Both the position numbers and the translations under genes were made by a program. The notes beneath the pieces are model-generated. The model was not told the origin of the DNA. It searched no databases and worked only from the letters and a program-made list of their open reading frames with translations. A stretch of 64,000 nt of DNA, taken from positions 382,855 through 446,854 of the forward strand of contig NZ_ML133523.1 in assembly GCF_003985145.1 (NCBI RefSeq), in the 5' to 3' direction. This DNA comes from Rhizobium anhuiense (GTDB lineage: Bacteria > Pseudomonadota > Alphaproteobacteria > Rhizobiales > Rhizobiaceae). Below, piece by piece: positions 55,462-62,995 of the stretch; the stretch's first letter is position 1, and every line of letters begins with the position of its first letter.

Positions 55462-56199
55462 TTATTTGATCAGGCCGATGCGCAGCGCCTTGGCGACCGC
55501 CTGGGTGCGATTAACTGTGTCGAGCTTCTTGGTGGCGCGGTTGAGGTAGTGATTGACCGTGTGCTCGGACAGCGTGAGGATTTCGGCGATTTCGGCGCTG
55601 GTCTTGCCGGCCGCCGTCCAGTTGAGGCAATCGATCTCGCGGTCGGTCAGCGTGTCGGTGATGCGCGTATCGAGGTTGCGGATCTCGGCGAGCCTGTCGA
55701 AGACATGGATGGCGATATAGCAGAGTTCGCGCATCTCGGCCGGGCTGAAGGGTTCGCGGTCGCCGGCGAAAGAGACGGCGCCGCGCAGGCCGGAGGGCTC
55801 ATGCGTCGGAAAATAGGCGCCGCGCATCATCTTGAAACGCTCGAACAGGGAGACGACGAGGATGGACTTGCCGTCGTCCCGCGACCAGTTCTGGCGCGAC
55901 ATGTCGTAGAAGAAGGGTCGCGCCGATGTTCTCAAGCGCCTCAGAACCGGGCTGTTCACCATCAGGCCTTCCTGGTCGTAAAGCGCCAGAAGCTCGGCCG
56001 GCCAACTGGTGATGACCGTGCTGCCCTGAAGATCGAAGGAAGTGACGGGCGGCAGGTTGAGAACCATGAAGGCCCGGCTGCGATAGGCTTCGGTCACACG
56101 CTTCATGAAACGGAAAATATCGAACTGGGTCTTCAGTCCGGCTATTTCCTGAACATGATCGTCTTCTTCCGGGGATGCTTGCGACAAGGGTGCCATCAC
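55462..56199 (-). CDS. LuxR-family transcriptional regulator with autoinducer-binding-like domain (orphan)
   Basis: This 245-residue regulator has an N-terminal domain matching the autoinducer-binding fold (about 25-165) and a C-terminal LuxR helix-turn-helix (about 182-240). The latter shows Leu-Thr-Asp-Arg-Glu near 184, Ala-Ala-Gly-Lys-Thr-Ser-Ala-Glu-Ile-Ala near 196 and Val-Asn-His-Tyr-Leu-Asn-Arg-Ala near 215. In TraR numbering the Tyr61 position appears kept (Tyr74), but the Asp70 position, which hydrogen-bonds the homoserine lactone, aligns with Ser83. No luxI gene is adjacent. The ligand may be different or absent. The start could also be the next codon. Confidence 0.82.
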   Translation of the reverse strand: MMAPLSQASPEEDDHVQEIAGLKTQFDIFRFMKRVTEAYRSRAFMVLNLPPVTSFDLQGSTVITSWPAELLALYDQEGLMVNSPVLRRLRTSARPFFYDMSRQNWSRDDGKSILVVSLFERFKMMRGAYFPTHEPSGLRGAVSFAGDREPFSPAEMRELCYIAIHVFDRLAEIRNLDTRITDTLTDREIDCLNWTAAGKTSAEIAEILTLSEHTVNHYLNRATKKLDTVNRTQAVAKALRIGLIK

Positions 56200-56457
56200 A
56201 TTTCTTCATCTTCGGCACAGCGGCCGGCAAACCGTTTGCGAAACCTGCCCGCCATGGGTGTTTCGATTGCATAGGGAATGATGATCGCCTGGGATCACAT
56301 GGGATCGGCTTTGGCGTTTAGCGTTCGGCCGTTGAATGGTTGTAGATTTCGCTGACCGTTCTAGTTGTGGTGATTCGCCAGCAAATCTCAATATCGCGCT
56401 CACCATAAGCATGCTCTGCGATCGCGTCCAGCGGCGGGCGGACTGCGATTTTTTCCG

Positions 56458-57255
56458 TCAGCGGCGCGGCCCCAGACGGACGCGCATGCCTTCCATGATC
56501 CTCCCAGCTGCCAGCTGAACCGGAACGGCCCATTGGCGCAGAAGTTCCATCGACAGGCGATAGGCCGGGCCGGTGATCGAAACGCCCCCAATAAAAGTCC
56601 GATCCTCCGACCAGACGGGTGCGGCAACGCAACGGATGCCGGCCTCGTGCTCCTCACGGTCGAAGGCAAAGCCCTGATCGGCAATTTCGCGGATTTCTTC
56701 CAGCAGCGTTTCGGCCGAGACATGGGTCGATGCGGTAAAGCTGGTGAAGCTCAGGCCGGCGATGAGATCGCCGAGGCTCTCGGCCGGCAGCAGCGACAGG
56801 GCCGCCTTGCCGACGCCGGTGCAGTAACAGGGCGAGGCATTGCCGATCTGCGAATACATGCGCACCGGCTGCCTGCCTTCGACCTTGTCGAGATAGATGA
56901 TCGACTGGCCTCTCAGAACACCGAGATGCACCGTCTCGCCGGTCGCCTGCTGCAGATCGGCGAGGTGCGGCTCGGCAATCAGGCGAAATTCGTTGCGCGC
57001 CCAGCTGCGCGCGGCGAAATCGAGCAGGCGCAGGCCCGGCGCATAACGGCCGTCGCCATCGAGTTCGAGCAGGCCTTCCTCCACCAGGTGACTCAGCTGG
57101 CGATGCAGCGTGCCACGCGGCTGGCCGGCAAGAGCCAGGATATCGGTGAAACGCAGCGGCGCATCGGCATGGGTGACGAGATCGAGCAGAACCATCAGTT
57201 TGCCGAGCGTGCCGGTTTCGCGTGACTGTGCTGGCCCGTCGCCGTTTGAATTCAT
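56458..57255 (-). CDS. IclR-family transcriptional regulator of the galactonate cluster
   Basis: This 265-residue regulator has an N-terminal winged helix-turn-helix (about 12-75; Gly-Thr-Leu-His-Arg-Gln-Leu-Ser-His-Leu near 45) and an IclR effector domain (85-260) with Thr-Gly-Glu-Thr-Val-His-Leu-Gly and Ile-Tyr-Leu-Asp-Lys-Val-Glu. It is divergent from the SDR-kinase-aldolase-lactonase operon, 108 bases apart, so it very likely controls it and itself. The ATG is at the start of family similarity; the frame is open far upstream through the SDR gene but is antisense there. An inverted repeat in the shared gap is a possible operator. Confidence 0.9.
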   Translation of the reverse strand: MNSNGDGPAQSRETGTLGKLMVLLDLVTHADAPLRFTDILALAGQPRGTLHRQLSHLVEEGLLELDGDGRYAPGLRLLDFAARSWARNEFRLIAEPHLADLQQATGETVHLGVLRGQSIIYLDKVEGRQPVRMYSQIGNASPCYCTGVGKAALSLLPAESLGDLIAGLSFTSFTASTHVSAETLLEEIREIADQGFAFDREEHEAGIRCVAAPVWSEDRTFIGGVSITGPAYRLSMELLRQWAVPVQLAAGRIMEGMRVRLGPRR

Positions 57256-57297
57256 CGCCTCACTCACCCTTGACAGAAAGGCCAGTGTAATTCGATA

Positions 57298-57334
57298 ATT
57301 CCATATAGTCAAATTAAGTTCCAAATAATGGAAT
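57298..57334. promoter_or_regulatory. Inverted-repeat operator candidate for the IclR regulator
   Basis: ATTCCAT and ATGGAAT are exact inverted arms with a 23-base spacer that also contains AGTTCC. The region is AT-rich and lies in the shared IclR/SDR promoter gap. IclR-type regulators typically bind short inverted repeats here. The assignment is by position and symmetry only. Confidence 0.4.
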
Positions 57335-57363
57335 AGCGATAAGATCGGGAGGCGCCGCTGACG

Positions 57364-58143
57364 ATGACAGTGACCATGATGCCAACAGCACAATTTCCCG
57401 AGTTCAAGGACCGAGCCGTGCTCGTGACCGGCGGCGGATCGGGCATCGGCGCTGCGATCGTCGAAGGTTTCGCGCGCCAGGGCGCCAAGGTGTCGTTCAT
57501 CGATATCGCCGAGACCGCAGGCCGCGAGCTCGCCGAAAGGCTGTCGCGCGAGACGGCGCATCCGGTTTCCTTTCACCATGCCGACCTGCGCGACATCGAG
57601 GCGATCCGACGCACGGTCGATACCGTCGTTGCGCGGTCCGGACCGATCCGCGTGCTGGTCAACAATGCCGCCTGGGACGACCGCCATGAATTCGACGCGG
57701 TGACCGAAGCCTATTGGGACAACAACCAGGCGGTCAACCTCAGGCATGTGTTCTTTACCTCGCAGGCAGTCGTGCCGTCGATGCGGACGGCCGGCGGCGG
57801 GGCGATCATCAATATGTCGTCGATCGCCTTCAAGCTGAACATGGGCGGCTTTCCCGCCTATGCGGCGGCGAAGGCTGCGGTCGTCGGGCTGACGAAGAGC
57901 ATGGCGGGCAGGCTCGGGCCGGAGAATATCCGCGTCAACTGCATCCTGCCCGGCATGGTCGTCACCGAGCGGCAGATGCAGCTCTGGCTGACCGAGGAGA
58001 GCATTGCGAGTTCGGTCGAGGACCAGTGCCTGAAAGTCGCCCTCAAGCCCGATGCGATCGTCGGTCCCTGCCTGTTTCTTGCATCCGACTGCGCGGCGGC
58101 GATGACCGCCCAGTCCCTGATTGTCGATGGAGGCGTTCTGTAA
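57364..58143 (+). CDS. SDR-family dehydrogenase, probable D-galactose 1-dehydrogenase
   Basis: This 259-residue short-chain dehydrogenase has the NAD(P)-binding Gly-Gly-Gly-Ser-Gly-Ile-Gly near residues 23-29, Val-Asn-Asn-Ala-Ala near 98, the catalytic Ser in Asn-Met-Ser-Ser near 143, and Tyr-Ala-Ala-Ala-Lys near 157-161. The neighbours (2-dehydro-3-deoxygalactonokinase, aldolase, lactonase) suggest it oxidises D-galactose or a related sugar to the lactone in the De Ley-Doudoroff route. Sugar specificity is inferred from context only. GGGAGG lies about 10 bases before the ATG; an ATG four codons on is also possible. Confidence 0.85.
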   Translation: MTVTMMPTAQFPEFKDRAVLVTGGGSGIGAAIVEGFARQGAKVSFIDIAETAGRELAERLSRETAHPVSFHHADLRDIEAIRRTVDTVVARSGPIRVLVNNAAWDDRHEFDAVTEAYWDNNQAVNLRHVFFTSQAVVPSMRTAGGGAIINMSSIAFKLNMGGFPAYAAAKAAVVGLTKSMAGRLGPENIRVNCILPGMVVTERQMQLWLTEESIASSVEDQCLKVALKPDAIVGPCLFLASDCAAAMTAQSLIVDGGVL

Positions 58144-59057
58144 TGGCAAATCCCGCTTATGTCGCGGTGGACTGGGGCACCAGCAGCTTCCGGCTCTGGC
58201 TGATCGACCGGGACGGCACCGTCCGTGCCGAACGCCGCAGCGGCGAAGGTATGACGAGCGCCGCAAAGACCGGCTTTTCCACCGTGCTTGCCAGCCATCT
58301 CGCTGCCATCGAAGCGCCGGAAAACCTGCCGGTGATCGTCTGCGGCATGGCCGGCGCCAGGCAAGGCTGGGTCGAGGCCGGTTATATCGACGTGCCGGCG
58401 CCGCTCGCCGCGATCCTCACCGGGGCGGTCTCCGTGCCCGGCGAAAGCCGCGACATCCGCATCCTGCCGGGCCTTGCCCAGCGGGATATCGCCACACCCG
58501 ACGTCATGCGCGGCGAGGAAACCCAGCTGCTCGGCGCGCTCGGCCGCGCAAGCTCCGGAGCGCAGGCGGTCTGCATGCCCGGCACGCATTCGAAATGGGT
58601 GCATGTGACGGACGGCAAAGTTACCGGCTTTTCGACCTTCATGACCGGCGAGCTTTTCGACGTCATCAGCAAACACACGATCCTGTCGCATGCGGTTGCG
58701 GGGGCGGAAGAGCAGCCGGCGGATGCGGCGGCCTTCGAGGCGGCGGTCTCGGCGGCTTTCGCGCGCCCGGCCCTTGCCTCCAACCTGCTGTTCACGGCCC
58801 GCTCGGGCCAGCTCCTGCACGGCATTTCAGCCGCTGCCGCGCAAGCCCGGCTTTCCGGCACGCTGATCGGCCTCGAAATCGCCGGGGCACTGCAGGATGC
58901 GGCCAACTCAGACATCACCCTCGTTGCCTCCGGGCGCCTGCAGGCGCTCTATGAACAGGCTTTCAAAACCCTCTCCCTTGCCTTCACCGCCATCGACGCC
59001 GACGCCGCCGTGCGCCGCGGGCTTTCGGCTGCCGCCGAAGCCATCTGGCCGAATTAG
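58143..59057 (+). CDS. dgoK: 2-dehydro-3-deoxygalactonokinase
   Basis: This 304-residue kinase of the DgoK family has an N-terminal phosphate-binding motif Val-Ala-Val-Asp-Trp-Gly-Thr-Ser-Ser-Phe-Arg near residues 7-17. Gly-Met-Ala-Gly-Ala-Arg near 66 and Pro-Gly-Thr-His-Ser-Lys-Trp near 146 are typical of it. It phosphorylates 2-dehydro-3-deoxy-D-galactonate. Its ATG overlaps the SDR stop (TAATG), so translation is probably coupled. Confidence 0.93.
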   Translation: MANPAYVAVDWGTSSFRLWLIDRDGTVRAERRSGEGMTSAAKTGFSTVLASHLAAIEAPENLPVIVCGMAGARQGWVEAGYIDVPAPLAAILTGAVSVPGESRDIRILPGLAQRDIATPDVMRGEETQLLGALGRASSGAQAVCMPGTHSKWVHVTDGKVTGFSTFMTGELFDVISKHTILSHAVAGAEEQPADAAAFEAAVSAAFARPALASNLLFTARSGQLLHGISAAAAQARLSGTLIGLEIAGALQDAANSDITLVASGRLQALYEQAFKTLSLAFTAIDADAAVRRGLSAAAEAIWPN

Positions 59058-59069
59058 AAAGCTGACACA

Positions 59070-59711
59070 ATGACCCGTATCCCCTTCCCCGACATGAAGC
59101 GTCCGCTGATCGCCATCCTTCGCGGCATCAGGCCTGAAGAGACCGAAAGCGTCGTCGGCGCCTTGATCGAAAACGGCCTGACGGCGATCGAGATCCCACT
59201 CAACTCGCCCGAACCGTTCAAATCCATCGAGATCGCCGCGAAGATGGCGCCGGCACACGTGCTGATCGGCGCCGGCACTGTGCTGACGGTCGAGGCGGTC
59301 GACAGCCTGCATGCTGCCGGCGGCAAGCTGCTTGTCACGCCGAATGTCGAGCCTGAGGTAATCATCCGGGCGCGCGGATACGGCATGGTGACGATGCCGG
59401 GTGTCTTTACCCCGACCGAGGCGCTGGCGGCAGCACGCGCCGGCGCCACCGGTCTCAAATTCTTTCCGGCAAGCGTGCTTGGTCCTTCCGGCATCACGGC
59501 GATCCGGGCCATCCTGCCGCCGGAACTCACGATTGCCGCCGTCGGCGGCGTATCGGACAAGAACTTCGGCGATTATACCAAGGCCGGCATCTTCGCCTTC
59601 GGCCTCGGCACCAGCATCTACAAACCCGGAATGACCGCGTCAGAGGTTGCCGAGCGCGCCAAGGCGACCATTTACGCCTATGATGCAGCCATTGGGAGCG
59701 TGAGCGTATGA
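59070..59711 (+). CDS. dgoA: 2-dehydro-3-deoxy-6-phosphogalactonate aldolase
   Basis: This 213-residue class I aldolase of the KDPG/KDPGal family has Ala-Ile-Leu-Arg-Gly-Ile near residues 11-16. The Glu of the Ile-Glu-Ile-Pro-Leu-Asn segment lies near 38, Gly-Ala-Gly-Thr-Val near 68, and the Schiff-base Lys is probably in Thr-Gly-Leu-Lys-Phe-Phe-Pro-Ala near 126-133. It splits the phosphorylated sugar acid to pyruvate and glyceraldehyde-3-phosphate. It starts 12 bases after dgoK and overlaps the next gene (ATGA). Confidence 0.93.
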   Translation: MTRIPFPDMKRPLIAILRGIRPEETESVVGALIENGLTAIEIPLNSPEPFKSIEIAAKMAPAHVLIGAGTVLTVEAVDSLHAAGGKLLVTPNVEPEVIIRARGYGMVTMPGVFTPTEALAAARAGATGLKFFPASVLGPSGITAIRAILPPELTIAAVGGVSDKNFGDYTKAGIFAFGLGTSIYKPGMTASEVAERAKATIYAYDAAIGSVSV

Positions 59712-60595
59712 CCGATATTTATGAGTTCGAGGGCAAAACCCTTTGCAACACCAATTCCGTCCTCGGCGAAGGCCCGACCTATGATCCGGACAGCAATACC
59801 GTCTGGTGGTTCAACATCCTGGGCAAGGAACTGCATGAGCTCAATCTTTCGACAGGCGCGAAAAAGGTGCATCCGCTGCCTGTGATGGCGAGCGTACTTG
59901 CCCGCATCGACGCCGGACGGCAGCTGATCGCGACGGAGGAAGGGCTTTTCGTGCGCGACGTGGCCAGCGGCAACCTCACCTTCTACGCCGCGCTCGAAAA
60001 CGACAGGCCGGAAAACCGTTCGAACGACGGCCGCACCCATCCTTCCGGTGCACTCTGGATCGGCACGATGAGCAAGCGGGCGGAAAACCAGGCCGGCGCC
60101 ATCTATCATGTCGCCAGCGGCAAGGTGACGAAGATCTTCAACGGCATCAGCATCCCGAATTCAATCTGCTTCTCGCCGGACGGCACGGTCGGCTATTATA
60201 CGGATTCCCGCATCAACCGGCTGATGCGGGTCATGGTCGATCCGCAGACCGGCCTGCCCTCGGGCGAACCGATCGTGCTCGTCGACAGCATGAACGAGCC
60301 CGGCGACATCGACGGCTCGGTGGTCGATGCCGATGGTTATATCTGGAATGCACGCTGGGGTGCGGGGGTCGTCGACCGCTACAATCCCGATGGCCTGCGC
60401 ATCTCCCGCTACAAGGTTCCTGCCGTCCAGCCCTCCTGCCCCGCCTTCATCGGCGTCAATGCCGACCGGCTGGCGGTCACCACCGCCTGGGAAGGGCTGG
60501 ATGAAAATGCCCGTTCGGCCCAGCCGAGCGCCGGCGCGCTTCTGGAACTCGGCATCGAGGTCAAAGGCGCGTTCGATCCGGTCTATGTGATCTGA
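59708..60595 (+). CDS. SMP-30/gluconolactonase-family lactonase
   Basis: This 295-residue six-bladed propeller enzyme of the SMP-30/LRE family has a Leu-Gly-Glu-Gly-Pro-Thr-Tyr segment near residues 19-25, whose Glu binds metal. Arg-Ser-Asn-Asp-Gly-Arg near 99, Ile-Pro-Asn-Ser near 150 and Gly-Asp-Ile-Asp-Gly near 199 supply further ligands. In this cluster it should hydrolyse the galactonolactone made by the dehydrogenase to galactonate. Its ATG overlaps the aldolase stop by 4 bases. Confidence 0.9.
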   Translation: MTDIYEFEGKTLCNTNSVLGEGPTYDPDSNTVWWFNILGKELHELNLSTGAKKVHPLPVMASVLARIDAGRQLIATEEGLFVRDVASGNLTFYAALENDRPENRSNDGRTHPSGALWIGTMSKRAENQAGAIYHVASGKVTKIFNGISIPNSICFSPDGTVGYYTDSRINRLMRVMVDPQTGLPSGEPIVLVDSMNEPGDIDGSVVDADGYIWNARWGAGVVDRYNPDGLRISRYKVPAVQPSCPAFIGVNADRLAVTTAWEGLDENARSAQPSAGALLELGIEVKGAFDPVYVI

Positions 60596-60620
60596 ATCCG
60601 GCTTTGCCAACGACCTCCAG

Positions 60621-60655
60621 AGGCGCTCCCGACCGGGGCGCCTTTTCTCGTTTTT
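60621..60655 (+). terminator. Terminator of the galactonate operon
   Basis: AGGCGCTCCC-GACC-GGGGCGCCT forms a strong GC-rich stem followed by TTTTCTCGTTTTT. It lies 25 bases past the lactonase stop and probably ends the SDR-dgoK-dgoA-lactonase transcript. Confidence 0.85.
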
Positions 60656-60817
60656 GCAGCAGTTCTTCGATAAATGTTCCGTGAGAATCGAGAAATTTTC
60701 CGTGTTTTCAACCGGAACCAATCGGCCCACCAGTCATTTTCCCTTCGAACCGGCGCGGCAATCACACAGATATTGCCGGGTCAGCGATCACTCTAGGGAA
60801 CTGAAGGTAGGTTCGAA

Positions 60818-61435
60818 ATGACACGCAAACTCTTGACGACCGTTGCCGCTGGCGCGCTGTTTGCCACGGCTTTCGCACCGGCGGCATTCTCACAGACGGC
60901 CGCGCAGCCGGCGGATCCCGCCGCTCCGACCCAAGCGGCGCCTGCCGATCCGGCAGCCCCGAAGCCGCCGATCACTCCTGACGTCACCAAGCCCGCAGGC
61001 GATGCCGCACAGGCTCCCGCCCCGGCCGCGACGACAGACACGGCTCAGGCCGGCTATATCACCGAACAGGCTCCTGATCAGATCAGCGCCAATACTTATA
61101 TCGGCCAGTCGGTCTATAACGGCAACAATGAAAGTATCGGCAGCGTCAACGACCTGATCATGAAGAAGGATGGCGGCTTGGTTGCCGCGATCGTTGGCGT
61201 CGGCGGCTTCCTCGGTATCGGCGAAAAGAACGTCGCCGTGCCGATGGACAAGATCACCGTCGCCCAGAACACCCAGGACGGCAGCGTCAAACTGACGACA
61301 AGCGAAACGGCTGAATCGCTGAAGGCCGCACCTGAGTTCAAGACGCTGGCCATGCAGTCGGCTGAAAAGGCACCGGCCACCGGTACCGCCCTGCCGACCG
61401 ACGCCACGTCAACAGGCTCGACCACGGCCAAGTAG
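60818..61435 (+). CDS. Exported PRC-barrel domain protein
   Basis: This 205-residue protein has a signal peptide (residues 1-26, Ala-Ala-Gly-Ala-Leu-Phe-Ala-Thr core). A Pro/Ala-rich disordered stretch (27-70) follows, then a PRC-barrel domain at about 85-155 (Gly-Gln-Ser-Val-Tyr-Asn-Gly-Asn-Asn-Glu-Ser-Ile-Gly and Val-Gly-Gly-Phe-Leu-Gly-Ile-Gly-Glu-Lys-Asn-Val-Ala). Exported PRC-barrel proteins of this type are common in rhizobia; the binding partner is unknown. The tail is Thr/Ala-rich. Confidence 0.85.
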   Translation: MTRKLLTTVAAGALFATAFAPAAFSQTAAQPADPAAPTQAAPADPAAPKPPITPDVTKPAGDAAQAPAPAATTDTAQAGYITEQAPDQISANTYIGQSVYNGNNESIGSVNDLIMKKDGGLVAAIVGVGGFLGIGEKNVAVPMDKITVAQNTQDGSVKLTTSETAESLKAAPEFKTLAMQSAEKAPATGTALPTDATSTGSTTAK

Positions 61436-61474
61436 ACCGGGGTCAAGTAAACCACGCGCGGTAGTATAGCGTAG

Positions 61475-61502
61475 GCGATGGCGCTCCTAGGGGCGCCATC
61501 GC
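61475..61502. terminator. Shared terminator hairpin
   Basis: GCGATGGCGC and GCGCCATCGC form a perfect 10-base-pair stem with an 8-base loop, followed by TTTAT on the plus strand. It lies between the PRC-barrel gene and the convergent GGDEF-EAL gene, only one base from the latter's stop. Confidence 0.85.
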
Positions 61503-61503
61503 T

Positions 61504-62940
61504 TTATGCGCTGACCCGCTCCACCATGGTCGGATCGTAATAGTTCTCGTGCAGGAAGCGCAGCGTGGCGATACCGTCGGCCGGACGGCCGAAGTGATAG
61601 CCCTGGCCCATGCCGCAGCCGAGCGTGCGCAGCTTAACCGCCTCGGCATAATCCTCGATCCCTTCCGCCACGACCTCCAGCTCCAGACCCTCGCACATGG
61701 TCAGGATCGCCTTGATGATATGTTCGGAGGCGCGGTCGGAATTGATGCGTGAGACGAAGGCCCGGTCGATCTTGATCTTGTCGAAGATGAAGTCGCGCAG
61801 GCGCCCGAGGCTCGACTGGCCGGTGCCGAAATCGTCGAGAGAGATGCGCACGCCGGCGGCGCGCAGATCGGCGATGATGCGATGGGCGGTATCGGCCGAG
61901 CTCATCACCGCGGTCTCGGTGATCTCCAGCTCCAGGCGATGGGGATCGAAGCCGACGCGGCCGAGGATCGACAGGATGCTGCCGCTGGTGCCCGGATCCA
62001 TCAGCTGAGCCGAGGAGAGATTGAACGACAGGAAGAGGTCGCGTGGCCAGGAAAGGGCGGCTTCGGCGGCTTTGCGCAGCAGTGCTTCCGACAGCGCGTC
62101 GATGAAGCCGCGCTCTTCGGCGAGCGGCACGAAGACGCCGGGCGGGACGAAGCCGAGATCGGGATCGTTCCAGCGGGCGAGCGCCTCGAAACCGACGACC
62201 TGGTTGTTGGACAGCGAGACGATCGGCTGGAAATGCACATCGATCGCATCGGAGATGATGGCGTTTCTGAGCGCCTGCTCCAGCTGCGTCGCGCGCTTCA
62301 TCTCCTGGGCGATCTCGCGCGAGTAGACGGTGATCTGGCCGCGACCGCGGCGCTTGGAACGGTAGAGGGCGGTTTCGGCGCTCTTCAGCAGTTCATCGCA
62401 ATCCTCTCCGGCGAAGGGATAGATGGAGAAGCCGAGGGAAGCGGAGAGACGGACGTTGCGGTCACCGAGGTCATAGGGAGCCGACAGAACCTCGCGGATC
62501 ATCTGACCGAATTTCTCGGCACTCGCCCGCTCGAAAATCAGCGGCAGCACGAAAGCGAATTCGTCACCATCATGACGGGTGACCAATGCACCATCGGGAA
62601 TACAAGCCTTGAGGCGGTGGGCGACCTGGCAAAGGATTTCATCGCCGGCTGCCGAGCCGAAGAGATCGTTGATCGGTTTGAAACTGTCGAGATTGGCGAT
62701 GCCGATGGTGAAGGGGGCCGGGTCGCTGGCACGCTCGGAAGAGATCTGCAAGACCTTGTCGCGCATGCGATTGCGGTTTCCCAATCCGGTCAGCGGATCG
62801 GTATAGGCCATCGCCTGAAGCTCGTTCTGACCGACGGTCAAGAAGGCTATGTCCGCCGATTTTATCATCCAAACCCGAGCTTTCCTCCGGAGCCATGCAA
62901 AGAATGACCGGCATGTCTTAACAATTCGATAGTAAATCAT
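61504..62940 (-). CDS. GGDEF-EAL cyclic di-GMP signalling protein
   Basis: This protein of about 478 residues has a GGDEF domain (about 45-210) and an EAL domain (about 225-470), no membrane segment, and a basic N-terminus. The GGDEF signature reads Arg-His-Asp-Gly-Asp-Glu-Phe (122-128), with Asp for the first Gly, so cyclase activity is doubtful. The EAL domain keeps Glu-Ala-Leu near 250, Glu-Leu-Glu-Ile-Thr-Glu-Thr near 345, Asp-Asp-Phe-Gly-Thr-Gly near 375 and Val-Val-Ala-Glu-Gly-Ile near 430, as expected for a phosphodiesterase. The start is uncertain: a TTG nine codons earlier and an ATG 24 codons later are both possible. Confidence 0.88.
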   Translation of the reverse strand: MIYYRIVKTCRSFFAWLRRKARVWMIKSADIAFLTVGQNELQAMAYTDPLTGLGNRNRMRDKVLQISSERASDPAPFTIGIANLDSFKPINDLFGSAAGDEILCQVAHRLKACIPDGALVTRHDGDEFAFVLPLIFERASAEKFGQMIREVLSAPYDLGDRNVRLSASLGFSIYPFAGEDCDELLKSAETALYRSKRRGRGQITVYSREIAQEMKRATQLEQALRNAIISDAIDVHFQPIVSLSNNQVVGFEALARWNDPDLGFVPPGVFVPLAEERGFIDALSEALLRKAAEAALSWPRDLFLSFNLSSAQLMDPGTSGSILSILGRVGFDPHRLELEITETAVMSSADTAHRIIADLRAAGVRISLDDFGTGQSSLGRLRDFIFDKIKIDRAFVSRINSDRASEHIIKAILTMCEGLELEVVAEGIEDYAEAVKLRTLGCGMGQGYHFGRPADGIATLRFLHENYYDPTMVERVSA

Positions 62941-62995
62941 CGGCTTCTGCCGCCTGAACCGCCCCAAAATTTAGGGAATTGACGGGGCTCTCCGC

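Noticed and set aside
55160..55469. Possible basic 102-residue protein in the gap before the LuxR gene
   Set aside because: Few hydrophobic residues, low-complexity Pro/Lys/Gly content and overlap with the LuxR 3' end; no family recognised.
57256..58266. Upstream extension of the IclR frame through the SDR gene
   Set aside because: The IclR family N-terminus starts at 57255; the extension is antisense to SDR and kinase coding sequence.
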